Origin: an uncultured Gemmata sp.
GTDB taxonomy: Bacteria; Planctomycetota; Planctomycetia; Gemmatales; Gemmataceae
NCBI GenBank assembly: GCA_937924775.1
Contig: CALDUT010000001.1
Coordinates: 682,001 to 746,000 of the forward strand
Direction: 5' to 3'
DNA: 64,000 nucleotides
Shown: in pieces, positions 34,748 through 44,550 of the stretch
Numbering within the stretch: the stretch's first letter is position 1
How the letters are laid out: each line of letters begins with the position of its first letter
Notes under the pieces: model-generated
Told to the model about the DNA's origin: nothing
The model's database searches: none
Seen by the model: the letters and a program-made list of their open reading frames with translations, nothing else
Made by a program: the position numbers and the translations under genes

Positions 34748-36169
34748 TCACCGAGAATGGCCTTTCGACTCAGCCCCATCAGAGGGGGTGGGGCGCACGT
34801 CGAGACAAACGACGTGCTGTTCATCGCGCAGATAAATTCGCCCCTCGACCAAGACCGGGCTGGCCCAGTTGTTGTTACCGCTGAGAATTTTCGGGGTTTT
34901 GGCGATCAGGTGGAATTCCTGAGGATTCGCTTCCACCAAATACAAGTGCCCATTGGCCGATTGCAGAATCAAGTGATCGCCGGCCAGAATCAAACTCGCC
35001 TGACCGATCGAGCGCTCGCCCCAATCCGGTACTTCCTTGCCGGTACTGAATTCGAGGCATTTGAGCCCATTGAGGCCGTTTTGCCCATCGATACCGAAAA
35101 TGTGCCGGTCTTTGTACACACTGGTGGAGTGGTGATTCTGATAGCCGCGGCCCCGGCGCTCGTACACCTTCACCAGTTTCACTGTATCAGCGGATCGTTC
35201 GGCCCGCAGCAGGGCACTGCCCGAACTGTAGGCCGCGGAAATGAATACATAGGTGTTGGCGTCGTCATCGCTGACCACCAAAGGTGTCGCGATGTTGGCA
35301 TGGTGTAACGTGGACCACTTGAAGCGATCCGTAATCGTTCCGTCGCTGGGGCGGATGGCCAACAACGCATCGCCTAAGAAGGCGAAGATCGTATCTTGAC
35401 CCGCGACGGAAGCCACTACCGGCGAACTGTAACTGGGGGGATGCGAACCGCTTTGCCATTTCACCTGACCGGTGATTTTGTCGAAGGCAACGACCGCGGC
35501 CGCGTCTCCCCCCGGCTGCACAATCACCATATCGCGGTAGACCAACGGCGACCCGGCAACACCCCATTCCGGCAGTTTGGCGTTGAATTCAGTCACCAGA
35601 TCGTGCGACCAGCGGACGTGCGGCCCATCGGCCAGCACCTCGATGGCGAGCAATCGTCCCGATACCCCCACCGTGAAAACCCAATTCCCATCGATCGCGG
35701 GGGTCGCCCGCGGGCCAGAATCGTAGCCGATGCGGCCCAACCGCGGTGGATCGTAGCGGTATTCCCACAGTTGCTGACCGGTTTCGGCATCGAGGCAGAC
35801 GACGCGTTCCTGTTGATCCTGCTTATCTTGAACGTAGAGTTTCCCCGCGACGACCGAACAGGAACCGAACCCACCGCCGATGGGGACCCGCCAGAGTTCC
35901 TGGGGCGGTTTTTTGTCCCAATCGGTGCGGAAACTCCCAGCGGCGGCCACTCCCTGGCGTGCGGGTCCGCGCCACTGCGGCGAACCGGCCGCGGCTTCTG
36001 GCTGTGGGGCGTTTTTGAGGTTGGCGGTGCCGGCCCGGTCAATTTCCGCGGCATTTTCACTATCGGCCAATAACCATGATCGCACCCACGACGATTGCCA
36101 CGCGGCATAGCCGCCAATGGCTAGCACCGCAACTATCCCCAAGATCAGCACCAGTGAGCGGGTTTTCAT
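34748..36169 (-). CDS. Membrane-anchored PQQ-like beta-propeller protein
   Basis: The 473-aa product starts at ATG 36169 with one N-terminal membrane helix (SLVLILGIVAVLAIGGYAAWQS) and is otherwise periplasmic. It contains PQQ-like propeller blades (YVQDKQDQQERVVCLDAETGQQLWEYRYD, VVAFDKITGQVKWQSGSHPPSYSSPVV, HLYLVEANPQEFHLI). PQWRGPARQGV near residue 60 is a common opening in planctomycete outer-membrane-assembly-like PQQ proteins. No catalytic PQQ site was identified, so it is likely a binding or structural propeller. It is convergent with the phosphatase gene. Confidence 0.85.
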   Translation of the reverse strand: MKTRSLVLILGIVAVLAIGGYAAWQSSWVRSWLLADSENAAEIDRAGTANLKNAPQPEAAAGSPQWRGPARQGVAAAGSFRTDWDKKPPQELWRVPIGGGFGSCSVVAGKLYVQDKQDQQERVVCLDAETGQQLWEYRYDPPRLGRIGYDSGPRATPAIDGNWVFTVGVSGRLLAIEVLADGPHVRWSHDLVTEFNAKLPEWGVAGSPLVYRDMVIVQPGGDAAAVVAFDKITGQVKWQSGSHPPSYSSPVVASVAGQDTIFAFLGDALLAIRPSDGTITDRFKWSTLHHANIATPLVVSDDDANTYVFISAAYSSGSALLRAERSADTVKLVKVYERRGRGYQNHHSTSVYKDRHIFGIDGQNGLNGLKCLEFSTGKEVPDWGERSIGQASLILAGDHLILQSANGHLYLVEANPQEFHLIAKTPKILSGNNNWASPVLVEGRIYLRDEQHVVCLDVRPTPSDGAESKGHSR

Positions 36170-36286
36170 CGAGATAGCCCCAACAGATGTGAGAAGGAGC
36201 AAGCCGCGTGAGCGAGTGCCACATCGTTCAACGTAGTGCGCACTCGCCGTGGGATGACGATTTGTCGTCCGTTCGCGGCGATGGGC

Positions 36287-36446
36287 ATGTCTACTTTTGT
36301 TGAAAAGTGTTCCCCGTGGAACGTCGGCGAACGTTAGAATGTCGCACCGAAGGGCTGTTGCTTTATGAACATATGGATAATCATCGTTTTTTCATGATTT
36401 TTCCTCGGAATTTGGCACACTTTTCTAAGTAGACGAAAGTAGACAT
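36287..36446 (-). repeat. 160-bp inverted-repeat element, copy B (reverse orientation)
   Basis: It has the same 160-base length as copies A and D, and the same 14-base ends ATGTCTACTTTTGT and, with one change, AC(G)AAAGTAGACAT. Relative to copy A it is inverted. The long hairpin is at 36379-36399 (AATCAT/ATGATT, 9-base loop) and the GTTCC/GGAAC hairpin at 36309-36322 with loop CCGT on +. It lies between two - strand genes, upstream of the PQQ-like protein and downstream of the Gfo/Idh/MocA gene. By eye it is about 85-90 percent identical to copy A. Confidence 0.9.
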
Positions 36447-36589
36447 GCTGCCGAGTCTGGGTACGTGCTGCCACATAATCAGCTTAATCAGCGCGGGGGT
36501 AAAGGTTTGCGGCATCCCCCACGGGGCGATGTTCGTTCGGGGGGCAACACGGGCCGCTGGTGGGTTGTCGAATCGCTCAGGCTTGTGGT

Positions 36590-38398
36590 TTAAGCCCGTT
36601 TTTTGAAGTCGATCTCCGGGGCATCCGGGGTGTTGGGGTCGAACCATTCGTCGCGGAACTTGATGCGTTGGCCGGTTTCCATGGCGATGTTGGCGGTCAG
36701 AGCCAGAATCGCGTCGGCCATGGCCACTTCGCCGTGGCAGCGGGGGAGAATGTCCGCGTATTTGAGGTGGCCGTTGCCATCGGTTTCATAGCTGACTTTT
36801 TCGCCACGTTTTTGCCATTCGCGAATGCAGTAGGCGAAGTGTTCCATTTCGGTGCGGTAACCGCGAACGGCGCTATTCCAATCGGAGCCGCCGGCGGCTT
36901 TACCCATGGAGGCACTACTGCCTCCGCCGCCCCAGGTGCTGGTCGATTCCATCACCGGTTTGCCGCCGCCGGCGGTCGTCACGGTGATTTTCGTGTCGCG
37001 GCCACCCGTATCGCCTTTCTTGGATTTGTCGCGCTCACGCCACAGGTAAACGTCGGCTTCTTTTTCCAAAAACATCGTGCCTTGGGTGCCCATCACCCAT
37101 TCACCGTAGTTTTCGAACTCGTTGGTGTTGATGGAACTGAATGTGACAATAACGATATCGTCTTTGCCCTTGGGGTTGATGATGGGTTTGCCATTTTTGA
37201 GCACAACACGGCCCCGATCGTCGCGTTCGTAGTAGGTTCGGCCGGGAAATTCGTAGGTCACAAAGACGGTATCGGCCCCTTCGCGGTCGTTGCCGCGGCT
37301 GGGATCGTCGCCCCGGCCATAGAAGAACTTGCCGCCCACGCCGCTGACCGTCAGGGGCCGGACATGGCCGAGGATGATCGACGAGGCATCCAGTTGGTGG
37401 CTGCCCAATTCGGCCATCAGCCCACCACCGGTGCGGTTGAAACAACGCCAGCGCACCAACTCGGCAACATCGCGGAAACCATATTTCTCAGGGTCGGCAA
37501 AGGCCAACTCCTTGAGCTTCTCGGGGGTCAGTTCTTTGGCGTCTTCAATCGGGACTTCTTTCCACCAGGAATCGACATAGGCCGGGATGCCGTAGGTTTT
37601 GTCGAACTTCTTGTCATTGAAGGCTTTCGGATCGTAGGGCCACGAGTTGTTGCGGTGCCACAAGGCCCGGATGTAGCGGATGTCGCCAAGGATGCCGTTT
37701 TCGATCAGTTCAATCGCTTGGGCGTAGAGGGTGCTGTAGTGCCGTTGGTGGCCGATCGACAGCAGAACGCCTTTGTCTTTGGCGTAGCGGATCATGTCCT
37801 TGCAGCGGGAAACGTCGTGCGCCATGAGCTTTTCGCACAGCACATGCAGCCCGGCGTCCATGCACTTCTTGGCAATGATGTCGTGCGTGTTGAGGGGGGT
37901 GGCGATAATGACCGCTTCGAGGCCGAGTTTGTCCTTATCCGCCAACAGCGCCTCGACGGTGTGATAGGTGCGTTTTTCGGCAATTTCCCGGGCCACTGCG
38001 TCGCCATAGTGGCGGCGCAAGCCTTTGCGCGGTCCGCGTTCTTCGCCGTCAATGATCCGCTTGCGGTTGGTCGGACGAATATCGCAAATGGCGATAATTT
38101 CGTTAAACTCCGGGTTATGATCGCCCACCAGAACACCGCCTTCATCCCCGGTACCAATCAAGGCGGTGCGAACGGCTTTGTTCCCCTTCCACGACTGATA
38201 GCCGAAGTAAACCGCCGCCGAAACAGGCACGACTGCCCCCGCGGCCAGAGCGGCTTTGAGAATGTCACGGCGATCGGGATCGTCGGGGCCGCCGACGGCG
38301 AGCGTCCGCATGCGGCCTTGGCGGGCCAAATCCCCAGACGCCTGATCGAAATTCGCTTTGCCGAGGGCTTTTTGTTCGGGGCTTAAATCGAGAGACAT
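36590..38398 (-). CDS. Tat-exported Gfo/Idh/MocA family oxidoreductase
   Basis: The 602-aa product has an internal Tat-type leader (RRDILKAALAAGAVVPVSAAVYFG, residues about 42-65). Its NAD(P)-binding Rossmann domain includes VRTALIGTGDEGGVLVGDH, IIAICDIRPTNRKR, VIIATPLNTHDIIAKKCMDAGLHVLCEKLMAHDV with the EK motif, and IGHQRHYS. The C-terminal alpha/beta domain has GGGLMAELGSHQLDASSIILG, the typical His-containing motif. At 602 aa it is longer than the usual 330-450, mainly through a C-terminal extension. The substrate, likely a sugar derivative, is unknown. The start is ATG 38398; the longer frame upstream is Arg/Pro-rich and unsupported. Confidence 0.9.
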   Translation of the reverse strand: MSLDLSPEQKALGKANFDQASGDLARQGRMRTLAVGGPDDPDRRDILKAALAAGAVVPVSAAVYFGYQSWKGNKAVRTALIGTGDEGGVLVGDHNPEFNEIIAICDIRPTNRKRIIDGEERGPRKGLRRHYGDAVAREIAEKRTYHTVEALLADKDKLGLEAVIIATPLNTHDIIAKKCMDAGLHVLCEKLMAHDVSRCKDMIRYAKDKGVLLSIGHQRHYSTLYAQAIELIENGILGDIRYIRALWHRNNSWPYDPKAFNDKKFDKTYGIPAYVDSWWKEVPIEDAKELTPEKLKELAFADPEKYGFRDVAELVRWRCFNRTGGGLMAELGSHQLDASSIILGHVRPLTVSGVGGKFFYGRGDDPSRGNDREGADTVFVTYEFPGRTYYERDDRGRVVLKNGKPIINPKGKDDIVIVTFSSINTNEFENYGEWVMGTQGTMFLEKEADVYLWRERDKSKKGDTGGRDTKITVTTAGGGKPVMESTSTWGGGGSSASMGKAAGGSDWNSAVRGYRTEMEHFAYCIREWQKRGEKVSYETDGNGHLKYADILPRCHGEVAMADAILALTANIAMETGQRIKFRDEWFDPNTPDAPEIDFKKRA

Positions 38399-38570
38399 CG
38401 CTTGACTCCGGGGAGAATGACGTAGTGGCCGATTGACCCATGCGTTGGGGTTGTTGGTATTATTCGCAAACAATCGCGACTGCCAAGGCAAGATTCCCCG
38501 AATCCCGCGGGCGACTGGGGCGGGCTTCGGGGCGTGTGCTTGGGGGGCGATGGGGACGAGAGCGTAACGG

Positions 38571-40694
38571 CTACTCGGCGGGGTTGGGCGGGGGGGCCGC
38601 GGGGCTACCCGGGGGGCCATCGGGAGAGCCCCCGTTGGGGCGTTTGCCGGTCCCTTTACTGCCCTTGCTCCCAGGCTGTCCGCTGCCTTTGGGGGGTGAG
38701 GAACTGCCGTCGCCTTTGAAGTAATCGTCTTTGCCGTTTTTGCCTTCGCCACCGGAGCCGCCTTTATTTTCTCCGTCGCGGGTGCGGGTCTTGTCGTCAG
38801 GAGCTAGCAGCACACGCGGATTGAGAACCACCTGTTCCCCCTCGGTAATCCCTTCCCGAATCTCGACGACCTTTTCGTTGGCTAAACCCAGCTTCACGGG
38901 GCGGCGTTCGAAGCCGGTGGGGGTCTTAACGAAGACTTCGCGGACTGCACCCATGTCGGTCCCGCCCAGAATCGCCTGCACCGGCACGGTCAGCACCGGT
39001 TGGTTGGTGGTATCGACGGTGATCGTGACTTCGGCGGTCATGTCCGGTTTGAGTTGTTCACCCAGAACCGGCTTGCGGCTGCCATCAGGCAACACCTCAA
39101 AGTCAATCGTGACAATGGTTTGATACAGCTTGACATCGGAAGTCCAGGAGTCGACCTGACTGGCGACGTTGGCCACGGTCCGCACGCGGCCCTCATAGAT
39201 GCGATCCGGCAGAGCATCGACGCGGATTGTGGCTTTCTGCCCGTCGGACACTTTCACATACTCCGCGTGCCGGTAGACCTTGTGCAGGTGATTCACATTG
39301 TCCTGGTGTTGGCTGACGATGCGGGTGAAAGGGTCGGTATTGAGCATCATCAGCTTCTGCAGGCTGTCGACGAAATGGGTGGGGATCCACACATCGCCGC
39401 GGATGCGGGCCACCATCGCCTCGTGGACTTTGGTGTTGACCTGCATTTTGCGCAAATTGGGGATGCGCAGAAGTTTTTGTCCTTCCTTGACTTGCGCACC
39501 GACTTCGATCATGCCCTCGGTAGTGGCCCGGAACCGGCTCGATTCTTGTTTGTAGTAAACCACCATCGAATCCGGTTCGATATTGTCGGGGGCCCGGATT
39601 TCACATTCTTTGCGCTGTTGTTGAATTTCCCGCAATAGTTCATCGGCCTGAGCGTAGAGCAGGTCGCATTTGCGTTTTTCGGCCACAAATTTGGCCAGAT
39701 TCGCTTCGGCTTCGAGCTTGGCCTTCTCCAAACTGAGGGCGGCGTTGTCGCGAGCGAGGATGAGGTTGGTGAGGGTTTGATCGCGTTCGCTGGTGAGGAG
39801 TTGTTGGAGTTTGGCTTTGAGGCTGCGGAGGGTTTCCACCGAGCTATCAAGGCGGGATTTCTCGGCCTGCGCCTGCGCGGGGCTCATGTAGGAGAGCTTC
39901 ACCATCCGCTCGGCCCAAGCGGCCCGTTCGCGATTCTGCTCCACGGTGGCTTCGGCCAGCCGCACCTGGCCGGTCAGGTCGTCGACCGACTGGCGGAAGG
40001 TCCCAGCTTCGACCAGGGCCACCGGTCCGCCAGCCAGAGCCGCCCACACCGCCCGATTGGGGTCGTAGGTCATGCCGATATAGGTTTTCAGAGCATATTC
40101 GGCGGCCGTCAGAGCCGATTGCGCGTTGGAGATGTTCAGTTCGTTCTCTTTGATGGCAATTTCGACGTCTTTCTCCGCTTTGATTTTGTTAGCCAACGCG
40201 GTTTGCACCACGATCAGTTGGTTGTCTTCTTGGTCTTTGAGGGCAGAATCATCGAGAATCATCAACAGTTGGCCGGGTTTGACGCGGGAACCATCGTCGA
40301 TCACCCATTTGATGGTGCTGGAGAAGCTTTTATTGCCCGCCCGCACCCGGCAAACAATGTCGCGATTGTCGATCGATTCGAGGGTGCCCTTTTCGGTGAC
40401 ACTGACAATCAGCGGTTCGCGTTGGACGGTGTGCAGTAGCACATCCGCCCGTTGGGGCGCCGGCCGCAGCACCAGATACCAGCCGCCGGCGGCCACAGCC
40501 CCCAGAACGAGCAGGCCGGCGGCGGCGAAAAGGAACAGTTTGCCGTTAGCGGCGATCCGCGATGGCAGGGCTTTCGGCCCGCTGCTGCGGGAACTGAGGA
40601 GGCCCAAGGCCGATAGGTCGGGGGGCGGGAAGCCGTTCGCCGCCGGGCTGGACGGAGGGTTGGGTTGGGTTGTCGATTCGGTTGAAAGGTTCAT
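38571..40694 (-). CDS. Periplasmic adaptor protein (HlyD/MFP family)
   Basis: The 707-aa product bridges an inner-membrane pump and a TolC-type channel. It has a Pro/Ser-rich cytoplasmic tail and a membrane helix near residues 53-76 (KLFLFAAAGLLVLGAVAAGGWYLVL). A barrel start follows (VSVTEKGTLESIDNRDIVCRV), then a long coiled coil around residues 150-370, a lipoyl-like return (GAQVKEGQKLLRIPNLRKMQV), and beta-barrel parts (LKPDMTAEVTITVDTTNQPVLTVPVQAIL). The C-terminus is Gly/Pro-rich. The first about 49 codons overlap the end of the TolC gene; ATG 40694 is preferred over 40715. The cognate pump is not in the window. Confidence 0.88.
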   Translation of the reverse strand: MNLSTESTTQPNPPSSPAANGFPPPDLSALGLLSSRSSGPKALPSRIAANGKLFLFAAAGLLVLGAVAAGGWYLVLRPAPQRADVLLHTVQREPLIVSVTEKGTLESIDNRDIVCRVRAGNKSFSSTIKWVIDDGSRVKPGQLLMILDDSALKDQEDNQLIVVQTALANKIKAEKDVEIAIKENELNISNAQSALTAAEYALKTYIGMTYDPNRAVWAALAGGPVALVEAGTFRQSVDDLTGQVRLAEATVEQNRERAAWAERMVKLSYMSPAQAQAEKSRLDSSVETLRSLKAKLQQLLTSERDQTLTNLILARDNAALSLEKAKLEAEANLAKFVAEKRKCDLLYAQADELLREIQQQRKECEIRAPDNIEPDSMVVYYKQESSRFRATTEGMIEVGAQVKEGQKLLRIPNLRKMQVNTKVHEAMVARIRGDVWIPTHFVDSLQKLMMLNTDPFTRIVSQHQDNVNHLHKVYRHAEYVKVSDGQKATIRVDALPDRIYEGRVRTVANVASQVDSWTSDVKLYQTIVTIDFEVLPDGSRKPVLGEQLKPDMTAEVTITVDTTNQPVLTVPVQAILGGTDMGAVREVFVKTPTGFERRPVKLGLANEKVVEIREGITEGEQVVLNPRVLLAPDDKTRTRDGENKGGSGGEGKNGKDDYFKGDGSSSPPKGSGQPGSKGSKGTGKRPNGGSPDGPPGSPAAPPPNPAE

Positions 40695-43600
40695 CACTCC
40701 ATACCCCGCGATCATCGAGCGTCATCAGCTCGAGGTCTAAGTAAAGACGCATCCGCGCGATCAGATAATTGACCCAGTGCGCATAGAGCGTGTTCTGGGC
40801 GCTGAGCAAACCGCTTTGCGCTTGCAGCACCTGTTGCGTCAGAGCTGCCGCGCTGCCGGCATCCGAGCCCGCCCCCGGTACCGGCGGGGCGAACAGGATG
40901 GCTTCGGCATTGTCCACCTGCGCATAGCCGAGTTCGACCGACCGTTGCTGAATCCGGTACAGTTCGGCCAAGGTGCGCAGTTGTCGGATGTCGCTGCGAA
41001 CATCGTTGGCGATGTTGTCTTCGAACGCCATGAGGGTTCGGCGTTGGCGTTGGTAGGCTACAAGGGCCGCACGGTAATTGTTCCGCTCGGCGCGACGTAC
41101 GAGAGGCAGATCCGCTCGAAACGTCAGTTGATGGCTGGTGCGGTCGCCGGAAAAAGCGACCGGATTGTTTCCACCGGGGGGGGTCGTACTATTTAAATCA
41201 TAGCGAATATCGAAGACACCTTGTAATGAATTTGCGGTGACAGTTATTTGTCGCCACGCATCCACCACCTGGGCCCGGGCGTTCATCAGGTCAAACCGGT
41301 TGGCTAAGGCGGCTTGCGTGCCCGCAGCGTAAGCCTCATCCAGCGACGCGGTCAGCAAATCCAAACCGTCCACCAGCAACGGGGGCAACACTGGCCATTT
41401 TTTGTACAGCGCGGCGAGTCGTTCGTTTTGCGCACTGAGAACGACCAGGTAGAACGCATTAAACGCCCGCGTGAAAATATTTTCTTGCAGCAGTTGCCGT
41501 TCCCGGCCTTCTTTTTTGACCCACGGCTGGGTTTCGTACTCCCGAACCGCGAGTTCAAATTCGCCCAGATCGATTTCCGCGCTCAGGTCTGCGAGTTTTT
41601 CGGCTGTACCCGGGGGATCAGGGAGTTTTTTCAGTTCGCGATCGACCCGTTCGTCGAGGATTTTCCGCCGTTGCGCTCGGAGGTCCGCGAGTCGCGTCCG
41701 GGCTTGCTCTTCGGTGAGTTGGGCCGGTCCCCACGCGGCCCATCGCTTCTCTATATCTTGTGCAAACTGCGTTCCTTTCACAAGAGGGGATTCGGTCAAC
41801 AAACTCAACCACCGCTTGCGGAAGGCTGCGACAGGCTCGGCCGGGTCGAAACGAGCCGCTTCCAATTCCATGGCCCGGGCTTGGGCAAACAGCTCATCGA
41901 AGCGGGCCAATTGTTCCCGGATCGGCCGTAAGGGGGTATCGTCCAATTCCAAATGGACTGTCATCGGTAAACCCAGTTGTAGCTTGAAGTTATCGAGCGC
42001 GTCGAGATATTCGCGGATCCCCGGATTATTCCCGCCGCCGGTCAGCAGGTTCCCCCGGCTGAGAAGCAATTGCACCTCCACCTGCCCCACTTGCAGGGGC
42101 GATTGCTGCCCGCCTTCACGGAAGGCTTGGTAAAGTCGTAACAATCGTTCCAACGCGGCGACGTTGCGCCGTTGGTTGTTGATTTGGGCTTCGAGGCGTA
42201 GCAGCGTGAGGTATCCAATGTTCGGAGCCGTCAGGTTGCCGCCAATGCCGCGCCCCAGATTCGGCGACAGCCCCTGCAAGCCATAGGGGTTGTTCGTGTA
42301 AGCGCCTCCCGCGGCGATCGCGACAAAGAAGATTTTGCGGAACCGGGCATAGGAACGAATGGCGTAGAGCAAGTTGCGTTCGGCTAGCGTCAGCGGTTCG
42401 AGGGTGACGGCCTTACCCCCATCACGCAAAAGTGGTTGAAACAGCGTGAGCGTGAGGTTGCTGACAGTAGTCGTGGGGTTATCGCCCGAAAGATCAATGA
42501 CCACCTGATTGGCCAGCCGAGCCAGCAGTTGCGCCCCGGTGGGGAACAGTTTGCGGATACTACCGTCGCTGGTGAATTGCCAGCGTTCCCCGCCGTTGGC
42601 TAATTCCCGACCGGTTGAACGGCGGATCACTTCTTCGCCAAAAAACGCCAACGCGGCGAAGTTGAAGCGGGCCAGCGACACGGGCAGGGCCGCCAAATAG
42701 AGGTCTTCGCGGCGATCCTGGAATTCGCGGCTGTTGAATAACCCAAGTTCCACGGCCTGTTCGAGGCGAATGCGGTAGGCGGGTTGCTCGGTGGTGAGGG
42801 CACGGAGATAATCGGCCGCGGGATCGTCCTTGGATGGCAGGTCGTCGCCACCCGGACCGACTGGATCGTTGCCCGCCGCCGCCGCCGGATCAACCGGCTT
42901 CGGTTGCGGCAAGCGTTCGGGCGGATTGGTGGCCGAATCCCGGGCCAGCGGTACGACGGCCACCGCGGGAACCGGCTGGCCGTCGTGTTCCACTTCCCCG
43001 GCCACCACCATGACTGGTTCGCGATCTTCAACGACTGTCGGCGGTCGGAGTCGCCCCCCGGACCACGGGCTGAATTCATCGTGTCCGCGGCGAGAAATGA
43101 TCACCCCGGCCGGCGTGGTTTCCTCCTTCATCTGTTCGGCCGGGTGGGATCGCGTAGCAGCCGGGGCTTGTCCGAGCAATCCAGGATGTACCGCGGGCCC
43201 TTTGGTCTGCTTGTCGGGAACGATGGACGGCTCTGACAGCGAGGGCCGCAAGGTGGGATGGGCGGCCGATCGCGTGAACTTGTTCTCCTGCAGTTGGTAG
43301 GCCCAGCGGACTTCGTCGGCGGTGACGACCGGTGGCTGAGCCACGCGATCGGCCGCGCGGTTTTCCGCGTCCCACTGTTGGAGCTTCGCCAAGTATTCGT
43401 AACCCTCGACGCGGCCAACCCCGGAACGCTTTGTGGGCTTCTGCGGATTGGGCGAGAGGGTTCGGGCAGCGAAATCATCAGGCGGGTAGGGGGGCCGGTC
43501 GGGATTGGTCGGATCGGCGAAGCGGGATCGCGGATCGGGGTAAACGTGCCAGTTCTTCACCTGCCAATCTGGGAAAATGTTCTTCTGGGTGATGATCCCT

Positions 43601-43716
43601 TCAACGTCCTTATCCGCCCGCTCACGCCAGTGGTGGCGTGTACAACCTGGGCCAACCAACAGTATCACCAGCGCCGCCGAGGCAACCGAGGGAAGGCAGC
43701 AAGCCGATCTGGGCAT
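40546..43716 (-). CDS. Very large TolC-family outer-membrane lipoprotein
   Basis: The 1056-aa product begins with a lipoprotein signal (VILLVGPGCTRHH). Residues about 20-330 are a Pro-rich region absent from ordinary TolC (about 450-500 aa). The efflux-channel part follows, with helical hairpins such as EAYAAGTQAALANRFDLMNARAQVVDAWRQITVTANSLQGVFDIRYDL and YRAALVAYQRQRRTLMAFEDNIANDVRSDIRQLRTLAELYRIQQRSVELGYAQVDNAEAI, the TolC repeat pattern. The last 49 codons overlap the adaptor gene in another frame and look like low-complexity overrun. ATG 43716 gives the signal peptide; the upstream extension is not protein-like. Confidence 0.85.
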   Translation of the reverse strand: MPRSACCLPSVASAALVILLVGPGCTRHHWRERADKDVEGIITQKNIFPDWQVKNWHVYPDPRSRFADPTNPDRPPYPPDDFAARTLSPNPQKPTKRSGVGRVEGYEYLAKLQQWDAENRAADRVAQPPVVTADEVRWAYQLQENKFTRSAAHPTLRPSLSEPSIVPDKQTKGPAVHPGLLGQAPAATRSHPAEQMKEETTPAGVIISRRGHDEFSPWSGGRLRPPTVVEDREPVMVVAGEVEHDGQPVPAVAVVPLARDSATNPPERLPQPKPVDPAAAAGNDPVGPGGDDLPSKDDPAADYLRALTTEQPAYRIRLEQAVELGLFNSREFQDRREDLYLAALPVSLARFNFAALAFFGEEVIRRSTGRELANGGERWQFTSDGSIRKLFPTGAQLLARLANQVVIDLSGDNPTTTVSNLTLTLFQPLLRDGGKAVTLEPLTLAERNLLYAIRSYARFRKIFFVAIAAGGAYTNNPYGLQGLSPNLGRGIGGNLTAPNIGYLTLLRLEAQINNQRRNVAALERLLRLYQAFREGGQQSPLQVGQVEVQLLLSRGNLLTGGGNNPGIREYLDALDNFKLQLGLPMTVHLELDDTPLRPIREQLARFDELFAQARAMELEAARFDPAEPVAAFRKRWLSLLTESPLVKGTQFAQDIEKRWAAWGPAQLTEEQARTRLADLRAQRRKILDERVDRELKKLPDPPGTAEKLADLSAEIDLGEFELAVREYETQPWVKKEGRERQLLQENIFTRAFNAFYLVVLSAQNERLAALYKKWPVLPPLLVDGLDLLTASLDEAYAAGTQAALANRFDLMNARAQVVDAWRQITVTANSLQGVFDIRYDLNSTTPPGGNNPVAFSGDRTSHQLTFRADLPLVRRAERNNYRAALVAYQRQRRTLMAFEDNIANDVRSDIRQLRTLAELYRIQQRSVELGYAQVDNAEAILFAPPVPGAGSDAGSAAALTQQVLQAQSGLLSAQNTLYAHWVNYLIARMRLYLDLELMTLDDRGVWSDEPFNRIDNPTQPSVQPGGERLPAPRPIGLGPPQFPQQRAESPAIADRR

Positions 43717-44171
43717 AGCGCACCTGTGCAGAACCCGTAAAACGGAGAATCCAGCACGTTCGATATCGGCCGCACAGTTTGGGCGAGTTGAAGAGAAGAC
43801 AAGGAAGTTTCCACCCGGATTTCTGGCACGCTTGCCCAGTTTTCGTTGCTTGCGCCGTTGCCTGGCCCGGACCCGCAAATCCGCCTCCTTCCCACGCCAG
43901 CTCTTCCCCGGGACGGTGAAGGCCCCCATTCACCTTCATCCACGGGGAATTGACGGTCCGGGGGCGTTTCCCGCAGATGATCGGGCCACTGCACCATCGG
44001 TGGGGCCTTCCGAATGTCGAAGGCCAAGGATCGCCGGGGTTTCGTGACCGCAAACACCGGTAACAGGGTGGACCGACCTGGAACAAACCCACGCCGCGAT
44101 TCTTCTTCTCAGGGAGTGGCCGGGTTGCGAATAGCCAACGCCGCGCTTGGGGGAGGGATGCTGCTACCGCG
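43717..44171. other. Intergenic region, 455 bases, no gene seen
   Basis: The region lies upstream of the TolC gene and downstream of the small membrane gene, both on -. Open frames here are shadows without family character. The promoter of the TolC-adaptor pair is expected here, but no convincing -35/-10 pair or RNA structure was found. Confidence 0.4.
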
Positions 44172-44282
44172 TTACGGCAGGCTGTGCCGCGGTGGCTGCT
44201 GCTTGCGGAGCAAAACAGCCGTCAGGCCATACATTCCCACGAACAGCACCACACCGAACGCAATCATGTTGACCGTCATCAT
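44172..44282 (-). CDS. 36-aa single-pass membrane protein
   Basis: The small product (MMTVNMIAFGVVLFVGMYGLTAVLL then RKQQPPRHSLP) has one clear membrane helix and a short basic tail, so the C-terminus is probably cytoplasmic. ATG 44282 is preceded by GAGGA at a good distance, which supports translation. It is divergent from dps. The longer frame upstream to 44690 reads through dps antisense and is rejected. No family is known. Confidence 0.6.
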   Translation of the reverse strand: MMTVNMIAFGVVLFVGMYGLTAVLLRKQQPPRHSLP

Positions 44283-44503
44283 GGTTCGTCCTCGCAGCGG
44301 TTTCGCGTGGCGACTGCGGGTATCCCCGGAGTCTCTTCTAATTAACCATAAAAAGATCAACTTGTCCACAATAATTCCGTGCCCCCCCGGCTCCATGACG
44401 TTTCCGAACGCTCCCCCGCTCAAGCCCGTTTGGAAACGCAGGATTCCGCCAGCATATCCTGGCATCGCGAACCGGTTTGAGTGACTGTAGAATTTCGCAA
44501 ATC

Positions 44504-44512
44504 TGTTAGAAT
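44504..44512 (+). promoter_or_regulatory. Extended -10 promoter candidate for dps
   Basis: TGTTAGAAT matches the extended -10 form (TGn followed by TAGAAT at 44507-44512), 39 bases before ATG 44551. No good -35 hexamer lies at 16-18 bases, as expected for an extended -10 promoter. A second TAGAAT lies at 44488-44493. Confidence 0.45.
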
Positions 44513-44550
44513 AGCACCGGTGGCTGGTAAAACTCTGGGGAGGATCCATT

